Assembly: GCF_048381675.1 (NCBI RefSeq)
Contig: NZ_JBLWIS010000001.1
Span: forward strand, 467,146 to 531,145
Direction of reading: 5' to 3'
Length of the DNA stretch: 64,000 nucleotides
Origin: Advenella sp048381675
Lineage (GTDB): Bacteria; Pseudomonadota; Gammaproteobacteria; Burkholderiales; Burkholderiaceae_B
The translations under genes and the position numbers were made by a program. Below the pieces are notes generated by a model, which did not search any database, was not told the DNA's origin, and saw only the letters and a program-made list of their open reading frames with translations. Each line of letters starts with the position of its first letter. Positions within the stretch are counted from its first letter, which is position 1. Shown in pieces: positions 53,925 through 61,509 of this stretch.

Positions 53925-55220
53925 ATGAGCAAGAACGTAGTTGTTATCGGTACCCAATGGGGTGATGAAGGCAAGGGAAAAATTGTTGACTGGTTAGCCG
54001 AATCAGCGCAGGGCGTTGTGCGTTTCCAAGGCGGTCACAATGCAGGTCATACCTTGTGGATTAATGGTAAAAAAACAGTTTTGCGCCTGATTCCATCAGG
54101 AATCATGCATCCTAGCGTTACTTGTTATATCGGCAATGGCGTTGTGCTGTCTCCAGAAGCGTTGCTTAAAGAAATTGAAGAGCTTGAAAGTGCGGGTCTT
54201 GATGTCCGTTCACGCCTGAAAATTTCAGAAGCCTGCCCCTTGATCCTGCCTTATCACGTTGCGGTTGATCAGGCGCGTGAAGCGAAAAAAGGCGATAACA
54301 AGATTGGTACCACCGGTCGTGGTATTGGCCCTGCTTACGAAGACAAGGTCGCACGTCGTGCATTGCGGGTACAGGACCTTTATAATCCTGCGCTTTTCGA
54401 TGCAAAACTGCATGAAGTGCTTGAATATCATAATTTCATTCTTACCCAGCATCTGGGTGCTGAGCCTATCTCTTTTGATGATGTCAAGGCGCAGGCCATG
54501 GCATTGGCTCCCATTATCGAACCAATGGTAGCCGACGTTTCCGCCTTGTTATACCAGGCGCAAAAAGAAGGTCAAAAGCTGTTGTTTGAAGGTGCGCAGG
54601 GTGCGCTGCTTGATATCGATCATGGTACCTATCCATTCGTTACCAGCAGCAATTGCCTGGCTGGTGCTGCATCGGCGGGGGCTGGTGTTGGTCCTCAGCG
54701 TTTGAATTATGTTTTGGGTATTACCAAGGCATATACGACGCGCGTGGGTTCAGGACCATTCCCCACGGAGCTTAATGATGAAATCGGTGCCCACATTGCC
54801 AAAGTCGGTAATGAATTTGGTGCGGTAACCGGCCGTCCCCGTCGTTGTGGTTGGTTTGATGGTGCCGCCCTTAAGCGTTCTGTAATTGTCAATGGTATTT
54901 CTGGTTTGTGCGTTACCAAACTGGATGTTCTTGATGGTATCGAAAGCATCGGTTTGTGCGTGGGTTATCAGATTGCTGGCCAAAGGGTTGATCTCCTGCC
55001 TTACGGTGCGCATAAAGTTGCCAAGGCAGAGCCCATTATCGAAATGATGCCGGGCTGGAAAGAATCAACCGTTGGTGTCAAGGAATACAATCAGTTGCCT
55101 GAAAATGCCCGTCATTTCCTGGATCGGATTGCTGAAATCTGCGAAGTACCTATTGATATGATTTCAACTGGCCCCGATCGCATGGAAACCATTCTTCGTC
55201 GCCATCCATTCCAGGACTAA
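53925..55220 (+). CDS. purA: Adenylosuccinate synthetase
   Basis: IMP plus aspartate plus GTP gives adenylosuccinate, the first step to AMP. 431 residues. GTP-binding TQWGDEGKGKIVDWL at the N terminus with the catalytic Asp, GGHNAGHT with the catalytic His near residue 41, GTTGRGIGPAYEDK, and VTGRPRRCGWFDG near residue 300. No clear ribosome site precedes ATG 53925. It is followed by a phosphoribosyltransferase gene 16 bases later. Confidence 0.97.
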   Translation: MSKNVVVIGTQWGDEGKGKIVDWLAESAQGVVRFQGGHNAGHTLWINGKKTVLRLIPSGIMHPSVTCYIGNGVVLSPEALLKEIEELESAGLDVRSRLKISEACPLILPYHVAVDQAREAKKGDNKIGTTGRGIGPAYEDKVARRALRVQDLYNPALFDAKLHEVLEYHNFILTQHLGAEPISFDDVKAQAMALAPIIEPMVADVSALLYQAQKEGQKLLFEGAQGALLDIDHGTYPFVTSSNCLAGAASAGAGVGPQRLNYVLGITKAYTTRVGSGPFPTELNDEIGAHIAKVGNEFGAVTGRPRRCGWFDGAALKRSVIVNGISGLCVTKLDVLDGIESIGLCVGYQIAGQRVDLLPYGAHKVAKAEPIIEMMPGWKESTVGVKEYNQLPENARHFLDRIAEICEVPIDMISTGPDRMETILRRHPFQD

Positions 55221-55236
55221 TCGGAGTAGGTGAATT

Positions 55237-55782
55237 ATGTCATTACCACCAAGCACAGATAGCGATTTATGGGTAAGTTGGGATGAGTATCATCACTTGG
55301 TTGAGAAACTGGGGCTGATCATCTATGAATCGGGCTGGAAATTTGACAGTATAGTTTGTTTGGCTCGTGGCGGAGTTCGTGTGGGAGACGTGCTCTCACG
55401 CGTGTTCGATGTTCCTTTAGGTATCTTGGCGACCAGCAGTTACCGTGAGGCCGCCGGAACCGTTCAGGGTCAACTTGACATCGCCCAGTTCATTACCATC
55501 ACGAAAGGTACTCTTGAGGGTCGTGTTTTGTTGGTGGATGACATGGTGGATACGGGGCTTACCTTTAGCAGGGTGCAGGAGCATCTGCTAAAGCAGTTCC
55601 CTAGTATAATAGAACTGCGTTCGGCTGTTTTGTGGTGGAAAGGTCACGCCAAGGTTGAACCTGATTATTATGTAGACAAGCTGCCTACAAACCCCTGGAT
55701 CCATCAGCCTTTTGAGGATTATGATAGTTTAAGGCCACATCAATTGGAAGCTTGGGTTAGAAAGGGTGTGAAAAACAACTAA
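55237..55782 (+). CDS. Purine-type phosphoribosyltransferase
   Basis: 181 residues with the type I PRTase fold. The PRPP loop is VLLVDDMVDTGLTF near residue 105, and LARGGVRVGDVLSRVFD near residue 45 binds pyrophosphate. The DDYDSLRP-like end (FEDYDSLRPHQLEAWV) resembles GPT-like xanthine-guanine phosphoribosyltransferases of the Burkholderiales. The gene follows purA in one operon, so purine salvage is likely, but the base used cannot be read from sequence. GGAG precedes the ATG. Confidence 0.85.
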   Translation: MSLPPSTDSDLWVSWDEYHHLVEKLGLIIYESGWKFDSIVCLARGGVRVGDVLSRVFDVPLGILATSSYREAAGTVQGQLDIAQFITITKGTLEGRVLLVDDMVDTGLTFSRVQEHLLKQFPSIIELRSAVLWWKGHAKVEPDYYVDKLPTNPWIHQPFEDYDSLRPHQLEAWVRKGVKNN

Positions 55783-55786
55783 TTTA

Positions 55787-55795
55787 TGCTATAAT
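55787..55795 (+). promoter_or_regulatory. Extended -10 promoter of rpsU-dnaG-rpoD
   Basis: TGC-TATAAT: an extended -10 with a perfect hexamer at 55790-55795, just after the stop of the phosphoribosyltransferase gene. The -35 region is poor, as is usual for extended -10 promoters. Transcription would start near 55802 and give a leader of about 210 bases before rpsU. Confidence 0.65.
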
Positions 55796-55811
55796 CCTAG
55801 ATTACTTAAGT

Positions 55812-55969
55812 TTTTAGTTTGCTTTGTTGATAAGGCGGGTTAAACTAATACCCAAGGTTTTAGTTGGGAATAGATAAAATCATACCCATAACGTAAAGTT
55901 AAGCATGGCGAAACCCTTATACTTGGCATAGCCTGCCAACAGCGTTATGTGATTTTATTTATCAGGCTA
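55812..55969 (+). promoter_or_regulatory. Structured 5' leader of the rpsU-dnaG-rpoD operon, unassigned class
   Basis: A closing stem pairs ATAAAATCA (55874-55882) with TGATTTTAT (55950-55958) and, after a four-base bulge TACC, CATAACG (55887-55893) with CGTTATG (55943-55949). Inside are a hairpin TAAG...GG-CGAAA-CC-CTTA (55900-55919) and a hairpin TTGGCA-TAGCC-TGCCAA (55923-55939). The loop TAGCC (55929-55933) can pair with GGCTA (55965-55969) 3' of the closing stem, a pseudoknot. Upstream, AAACTAA (55842-55848) can pair with TTAGTTT (55814-55820) or with TTAGTT (55860-55865), and the latter competes with CCCAA/TTGGG (55851-55855/55864-55868). I know no riboswitch or r-protein leader with this pattern. 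Confidence 0.6.
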
Positions 55970-56011
55970 ATTTTTATTTACCATTAACTGAGCTTAATTG
56001 CTTTCATATAC

Positions 56012-56224
56012 ATGCCACAAGTAAGATTAAAAGAAAATGAGCCATTCGAGGCTGCATTGCGTCGCTTCAAGCGCACTATTGAAAAAACTGGTTTGCTAAC
56101 AGAATTGCGTTCACGCGAATTCTATGAAAAACCAACTGCAGAGCGCAAGCGTAAACACGCCGCTGCTGTTAAGCGTCACTACAAACGCATTCGTAGTCAG
56201 CAACTGCCTCCACGCTTATATTGA
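56012..56224 (+). CDS. rpsU: 30S ribosomal protein S21
   Basis: 70 residues, very basic, MPQVRLKENEPFEAALRRFK through the RKRKHAAAVKRHYKR helix. Located near the anti-Shine-Dalgarno end of 16S rRNA in the 30S subunit. First gene of the macromolecular-synthesis operon; its TGA overlaps the dnaG TTG start. The 18 bases before the ATG contain no purine-rich ribosome site, which is unusual for a ribosomal-protein gene and suggests that the structured leader takes part in translation control. Confidence 0.97.
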   Translation: MPQVRLKENEPFEAALRRFKRTIEKTGLLTELRSREFYEKPTAERKRKHAAAVKRHYKRIRSQQLPPRLY

Positions 56225-58134
56225 TTCCTGAAAGTTTTGTTCAGGATTTGCTGGCCCGCGTTGACGTTGTCGATGTGGTTGGCAAGTATGTTCAGTTAAG
56301 AAAGGGCGGGGCCAATTTACTTGGCCTGTGCCCCTTTCATAACGAAAAATCCCCTTCATTTACGGTCAGTCCCACCAAGCAGTTTTATCATTGCTTCGGT
56401 TGTGGGGCGCATGGTACCGCCATTACTTTTCTGATGGAACATACCGGGGCTAGCTTTCCGGAAGCAGTCCGATCCCTGGCAGGCTCGGTGGGTATGGTTG
56501 TGCCTGAAGAACAGCGTAGTCCATTTCAGCAGAAGCAGGTCAAGCAAAAACAGGCCGAAACCATGCTGCATCAGCAGGTGCTTGAAAAGGCGCATTCCTT
56601 TTATTTGTCCCAATTAAGAAGCAGTACACAGGCCATAGCGTATTTAAAGCAGCGCGGCTTAAGCGGCCAGACTGCCAAGCGCTTTGGCTTGGGCTGGTCT
56701 GGTACTAACCGACAGGGGCTTAAAGCGGTTTTTGCTAATTACGAAGCACCTCTTTTGGTTGAGTCCGGTTTGGTCATAGAGTCGGAAGATGGTCGTCGTT
56801 ATGACCGGTTCCGTGAACGGATCATGTTTCCCATTTTCAATGCAAAGGGGAAATTAATCGGCTTTGGCGGGCGCATTATTGGCAAGGGTGAGCCAAAATA
56901 CCTTAACTCCCCCGAGACCCCTGTTTTCTCCAAGGGGCAGGAATTGTACGGCCTATGGGAAAACCGCCAAGGTATCCGCGCTGAAGGTTTTGTGCTGGTG
57001 GTGGAAGGCTACATGGATGTGGTTGGCTTGTCTCAACAAGGCATGGATAATGCCGTGGCAACGCTTGGTACTGCGACAACTCCCCAGCATATACAGAAAT
57101 TGATCCGGGCAAGTGACCGGATCGTTTTCAGCTTCGACGGGGATAACGCGGGAAAGAAAGCAGCCTGGCGAGCATTACAAGCTTGTCTGCCATTGTTGCG
57201 AGACGATATTTCAATTCGCTTTCTGTTTTTGCCGTCAGAGCATGACCCCGATTCTTATATTCGTGAATTCGGTGCCGATGCTTTTAGGGAAAAAGTGCAG
57301 GAATCCGTCGTGTTGTCTTCCTTCATGTTGCACACACTGGCTGAACGCCATCCGCTGAATGAGGCGGAGGGCAGGGCAGCTTGCCTGCATGAGGCAAGGC
57401 CTTTAATTACACAAATCCCTGAGTCTGGCATCAAAACCCAGATAGCCCATGATTTTGCCAGGCTGGTTTCCTTGACTACGGAAGAGTTGCTGAAAGACCT
57501 TGCCCTTTATCAGGATGAAACTGCTTTACGTGCTCCTGGGGCATTACAGCCTGTGGTGGCGCAAAGTCAGGCAATGCCATCTTTTGAGGCTTCTGGTTTT
57601 GACGGGTTTAATGAAATCTTTGACAGTGAGCCCTTTGATGAGTTTTCGCTGCCGCAGATGGAGAAAAAAAAGCCTTTCGCCATTAATCCTAAGAAAAGTT
57701 CCGCCAAACAGGTAACTCCCTTGGCCAAAAGGTTATTGCGTTTATTGGCCATACATCCTGCGCTGGTTGATCAAATTGCAGATCAGCAGCTTGAAGTTTT
57801 GAGTCATAGTCCCCATCTTGCATTGGTACGTGAGTTTATTTCGTTAGCAATTTCAAGTGGTGCACGACATATGGGTGCATTGTTGCAGGCCTCTGAAGAA
57901 GGCTCTGACCTGCATTCTATTTTGTCTTCCATTTCTGTGGAAACAATCAGCATGGAAGAATTGCCTCATCCGCTGGATGAGTGGAATGATGCATTGCAGC
58001 GTATCGAAATGGATACCTTACGCACTGAGCAGGCAAAACTGGTTCAGGAAGGATTGAATTCCGAATCGGCCCGCCAACGTTACAAGGCATTGAATAAACG
58101 TATTTTATTTTTGGGTCGTGTGGTAAAACGATAA
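56221..58134 (+). CDS. dnaG: DNA primase
   Basis: Makes RNA primers at the replication fork. 637 residues from a TTG start at 56221, four bases inside rpsU; MIPESFVQDLLARVDVVDVV is the usual N terminus, so the rare start is well supported. Zinc domain CPFHNEKSPSF and CFGCGAHG near residues 40-65, RNA polymerase domain with EGYMDVVGL, and toprim residues in SFDGDNAGKKAAWRAL. The C-terminal helicase-binding domain (about 490-637) is divergent, as usual. TTG start plus overlap should keep its level low. Confidence 0.96.
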   Translation: MIPESFVQDLLARVDVVDVVGKYVQLRKGGANLLGLCPFHNEKSPSFTVSPTKQFYHCFGCGAHGTAITFLMEHTGASFPEAVRSLAGSVGMVVPEEQRSPFQQKQVKQKQAETMLHQQVLEKAHSFYLSQLRSSTQAIAYLKQRGLSGQTAKRFGLGWSGTNRQGLKAVFANYEAPLLVESGLVIESEDGRRYDRFRERIMFPIFNAKGKLIGFGGRIIGKGEPKYLNSPETPVFSKGQELYGLWENRQGIRAEGFVLVVEGYMDVVGLSQQGMDNAVATLGTATTPQHIQKLIRASDRIVFSFDGDNAGKKAAWRALQACLPLLRDDISIRFLFLPSEHDPDSYIREFGADAFREKVQESVVLSSFMLHTLAERHPLNEAEGRAACLHEARPLITQIPESGIKTQIAHDFARLVSLTTEELLKDLALYQDETALRAPGALQPVVAQSQAMPSFEASGFDGFNEIFDSEPFDEFSLPQMEKKKPFAINPKKSSAKQVTPLAKRLLRLLAIHPALVDQIADQQLEVLSHSPHLALVREFISLAISSGARHMGALLQASEEGSDLHSILSSISVETISMEELPHPLDEWNDALQRIEMDTLRTEQAKLVQEGLNSESARQRYKALNKRILFLGRVVKR

Positions 58135-58253
58135 ATGATGTACAATAATCGGTTGTTCATGCTTTTTCGCCAATTCTAATTTATAGCTTTTTTTATAAAA
58201 AATTCATAAGTTAGTGTTGTTTTGTGGTTGTTTTGTCACTTTCGGAATCTAAT

Positions 58254-60620
58254 ATGATCAAAGACAGTAGTAAGCCGACTTCTACCAAGACAGCAGTAAA
58301 AAAAACAGCAACAAAAACTGTAAGCAAGAGTCCATCCAAGGCAAAGCTTGACACAAAAAGCATAATTAAACCAGAATCTGCTGCATCCGAAACCGGGGCG
58401 CCTTCAACTGTAAAAACAGAAGGGCAATCTCAGGGGGATGCGTCCATATCTTCAAAAGTAGTTAATAAGGCAGCAAGTAATACGGTGGCTAAATCAATTA
58501 AAGACGCAACGACAAAGACTCGTGTTCCCAGTAAAAATCTTGACATGGATGATTCACTGAGTGATTTTGATGATGATTTTCAAGATGATGAGAGTCTCTC
58601 AGAAAAAAGCTCCAGGTTTTCCGCTTCTGGCGGTCGTAAGCCTGGCCGTCCGTCCAAGCCCAAGAATGATGAGGACGATTTCCTCGATACTGGTGATGAC
58701 GAGGTGGAAGAAGTTCCAGAGCTTAAGCCTGTAAAACGTGGTAAACGTGGTAAAGATGCCAAAGATATCGTGACAGGTGGTACTCGAGGACCATTTTCAG
58801 CTGAAGAGCTAGAAGCACGCCGTAATCGGCTTAAGCAGTTGATCAAGCTGGGTAAAGATCGTGGTTATCTTACTTACAGTGAAATCAATGACCAATTGCC
58901 TGATGACCTTGTAGATGCCGAAGCTATTGATGGCATTATCAGTACCTTTGGTGATATGGGTATTTCGGTTTATGACCAGGCCCCAGATGCCGAGGCATTG
59001 CTGCTTAATGATAACGCAACAATGGCTACTGCGGATGATGATGTTGAAGATGAAGCTGAAGCGGCATTGACAACGGTTGATTCCGATTTTGGTCGAACAA
59101 CCGATCCGGTCCGTATGTATATGCGTGAAATGGGTACGGTAGAGTTGTTGACCAGGGAAGGCGAAATTGAAATCGCCAAGCGAATTGAAGATGGCCTGAA
59201 GCATATGGTCATGGCAATTGCTGCTTGTCCTACAACCATCAACGAAATTCTGAATCACATCCAGCGTGTGCGTGATGGCCAGGCTCAAATTGACGAGGTC
59301 GTTGATGGCCTGTTATCTGAAGACGGTGAAGAATATGCCGGCTCTGGCGTTGTGGAAGAAGAAGATGAGGATGTACCCGCTGGTGGCATGAGTAGTCGTC
59401 AGATAGAGACGCTGCGTGATGAGGCGCTTGCCAAGTTCGATATTGTCGAACACTGGTTTGGTCGCATGAAAACCATATATGAAGAGGGTGGCTATAAATC
59501 ACCCGAATACATGGAGGCCAAGCAGGCTATTCTGGATGAGTTAATCGGTGTGCGTTTTACCGCTAAGATGGTTGAGCGCCTGGCTGACTCTTTGCGTGCC
59601 CAGGTCGAAGAAGTGCGCTTGCTTGAGCGTACGATCTTGCATACATGTATTGATCGTGTTGGTATGCCGCGTTCTTATTTTATCAAGGCGTTTCCAGGCA
59701 ATGAAACCAATCTGGATTGGGTTCATCAGGAAGTGGCAAAAAATCCTTCTTATGCCGCTACCCTTGAGCGTTCAATTCCTGATATCCATGAAATCCAGCA
59801 AAAACTTATTGACCTCGAAACATCCGTCATTTTGCCAATCAAGGATCTTAAGGAAGTTAACAAGCGCATGGTAACGGGTGAAGCCAAGGCCAAAAAAGCC
59901 AAGCGCGAAATGATCGAGGCTAACTTGCGTCTGGTTATTTCAATTGCCAAGAAATATACCAACCGTGGCTTGCAGTTTCTGGATCTCATCCAAGAGGGCA
60001 ATATTGGTCTGATGAAGGCGGTGGACAAATTCGAATACCGCCGTGGCTATAAATTCTCTACCTATGCAACATGGTGGATTCGCCAGGCAATTACGCGTTC
60101 TATTGCTGATCAGGCCCGTACGATTCGTATTCCGGTTCATATGATTGAAACCATTAACAAGATGAATCGTATCAACCGCCAGATTTTGCAAGAAACTGGC
60201 GTAGAGCCTGATCCGGCAACGCTGGCCCAGAAAATGGATATGCCCGAGGACAAAATCCGCAAGATCCTGAAAATCGCCAAAGAGCCTATTTCCATGGAGA
60301 CGCCAATTGGTGATGATGATGATTCACACCTGGGCGATTTTATTGAAGACGGCGCTACACTGGCACCTTCTGATTCAGCGCTGTATGGTTCAATGCGTGA
60401 TGCCTTCAAGGAAGTTCTTGACTCCCTGACTCCTCGTGAAGCCAAAGTGTTAAGAATGCGTTTTGGTATTGGCATTAGCTCTGATCAGACACTTGAAGAA
60501 GTGGGTAAGCAGTTTGATGTAACCCGTGAACGCATTCGCCAGATTGAAGCGAAGGCCTTAAGAAAATTGCGTCATCCAAGCCGAGCTGATAAACTTAAAA
60601 GCTTTCTTGAAAATCAGTAA
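58254..60620 (+). CDS. rpoD: Primary sigma factor RpoD (sigma-70)
   Basis: 788 residues from ATG 58254; a GTG at 58224 would add ten residues. The first 140 residues are a Lys/Ser/Thr/Ala-rich and acidic low-complexity extension, then region 1.1 (about 190-255), 1.2 (RTTDPVRMYMREMGTVELLT), an acidic non-conserved region, 2.1-2.4 (RLVISIAKKYTNRGLQFLDL, FSTYATWWIRQAITRSI), 3 and 4 (TLEEVGKQFDVTRERIRQIE). Third gene of the operon, 119 bases after dnaG, and the gap may hold another promoter. Betaproteobacterial sigma-70 is commonly this long. Confidence 0.97.
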   Translation: MIKDSSKPTSTKTAVKKTATKTVSKSPSKAKLDTKSIIKPESAASETGAPSTVKTEGQSQGDASISSKVVNKAASNTVAKSIKDATTKTRVPSKNLDMDDSLSDFDDDFQDDESLSEKSSRFSASGGRKPGRPSKPKNDEDDFLDTGDDEVEEVPELKPVKRGKRGKDAKDIVTGGTRGPFSAEELEARRNRLKQLIKLGKDRGYLTYSEINDQLPDDLVDAEAIDGIISTFGDMGISVYDQAPDAEALLLNDNATMATADDDVEDEAEAALTTVDSDFGRTTDPVRMYMREMGTVELLTREGEIEIAKRIEDGLKHMVMAIAACPTTINEILNHIQRVRDGQAQIDEVVDGLLSEDGEEYAGSGVVEEEDEDVPAGGMSSRQIETLRDEALAKFDIVEHWFGRMKTIYEEGGYKSPEYMEAKQAILDELIGVRFTAKMVERLADSLRAQVEEVRLLERTILHTCIDRVGMPRSYFIKAFPGNETNLDWVHQEVAKNPSYAATLERSIPDIHEIQQKLIDLETSVILPIKDLKEVNKRMVTGEAKAKKAKREMIEANLRLVISIAKKYTNRGLQFLDLIQEGNIGLMKAVDKFEYRRGYKFSTYATWWIRQAITRSIADQARTIRIPVHMIETINKMNRINRQILQETGVEPDPATLAQKMDMPEDKIRKILKIAKEPISMETPIGDDDDSHLGDFIEDGATLAPSDSALYGSMRDAFKEVLDSLTPREAKVLRMRFGIGISSDQTLEEVGKQFDVTRERIRQIEAKALRKLRHPSRADKLKSFLENQ

Positions 60621-60712
60621 TAAATGTGGTTTAATACTGATCTTTCTGAATGTAATGAATAATTCAGGAAAGCTTGTAGGGCAAAGGGTGTATAATCCTT
60701 TGCTTAGATTAT

Positions 60713-60789
60713 CCCCCTGTAGCTCAGTTGGTTAGAGCAGAGGACTCATAATCCTTTGGTCACTGGTTCGAGTCCAGTCGGGGGGACCA
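60713..60789 (+). tRNA. tRNA with CAU anticodon, probably tRNA-Ile2 (or elongator tRNA-Met)
   Basis: 77 bases including an encoded CCA. Acceptor stem CCCCCTG (60713-60719) pairs with CGGGGGG (one G-T pair), D stem GCTC/GAGC, anticodon stem GAGGA/TCCTT with loop CTCATAA (anticodon CAT), and T stem ACTGG/CCAGT. The AATCCTTTGGTC arm resembles the lysidine-modified tRNA-Ile2 more than elongator Met, but the call needs TilS determinants. It is not the initiator, as C1 pairs with G72. TATAAT lies at 60691-60696, correctly placed for its own promoter. Confidence 0.93.
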
Positions 60790-60814
60790 AAAATACCTTT
60801 AGATTCAATAAATT

Positions 60815-60839
60815 AGCCGCTCCTTCAAGCGGCTTTTTT
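60815..60839 (+). terminator. Rho-independent terminator after the tRNA gene
   Basis: AGCCGCT (60815-60821) and AGCGGCT (60828-60834) form a perfect stem with a six-base loop and a T-run. The integrase relic on the other strand ends inside the loop. Confidence 0.85.
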
Positions 60840-61139
60840 ATTGCCTGTAAGTTTAGTGTGGCATAAGTGTGTCATGAATTCGGTCGCGCTGGCATAGTTT
60901 GCAATATGGTCTGCATCCAAGTGAGTATACATTTGCGCCATTTCAATCGTTTACCGCCCGCCCGGCTCTTTTAAAATCATGAGCGGGGTTGCGGGCTGAG
61001 CATGCCAGTTGGCCCTGGTATGATGAAAATCATGAAATTTTAGTGTCTTTCTGTCAACACTCCTTGTGGGCCTGTCAAATATCCGTTTATCAACCTGGTA
61101 AATATTTCTTTCACTCTCCCTCTCTCCTTTGTAAGGCAA
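60825..61139 (-). pseudogene. Tyrosine recombinase (phage-type integrase), C-terminal relic
   Basis: On the minus strand, from about 61139: LPYKGERESERN, then TLKFHDFHHTRANWHAQ and PLMILKEPGGR, an in-frame TAA, and then without frame change TIEMAQMYTHLDADHIANYA to a TGA at 60825. This is the end of a lambda-type integrase: the usual motif is FHDLRHTxASWH...LKELGGW...MVxRYxHL. The Arg of the HxxR box is now His, the box II Trp is lost, and the catalytic Tyr segment (MYTHL) lies after the stop. Further upstream the frame is broken at 61155-61157. The relic touches the tRNA terminator, so an integrated element once used this tRNA. Confidence 0.8.
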
Positions 61140-61509
61140 TGCTGGGTGCTGGCATCAATCTTCTGGTCTTTCTGTGTCGGTTAAGAAAATTAATTACTGC
61201 AGAGATAGCCAGACCAATCTAGGTCAAAAGTAACAGCCCGGGCTCTGGTGATCTATCTCTTCGACTTAGCTATAGTAAGGCATTTTCTTGTGAGCACATG
61301 CCCAGACTGTACTTGCATCACCGGCAAGAGCCAGAGCGTGATGCGGCTAAAAGATGGCGCAGGCAGATTACTAACTAATGACGTATTGCTGTGTTGTTGA
61401 ATCATTTTGTTTCAACTTTATTTGTTTAAATCCTCAACTACCTTGAACAACTTATTATAAAACTGATCATACTCAAGAAGACATATTCCATTATTTTGAG
61501 GGTTTGCGC
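61140..61509. other. Gene-free stretch between integrase relic and msrAB
   Basis: No coding frame with recognisable homology on either strand. It is probably decayed DNA of the same former element on its left half and the msrAB promoter region on its right, AT-rich, half. No tRNA 3'-end duplication (attR) is visible here. Confidence 0.5.

Noticed and set aside
58580..59288. Antisense open frames within rpoD
   Set aside because: Shadows of the acidic repeat-like codons of rpoD; no start context or motifs.
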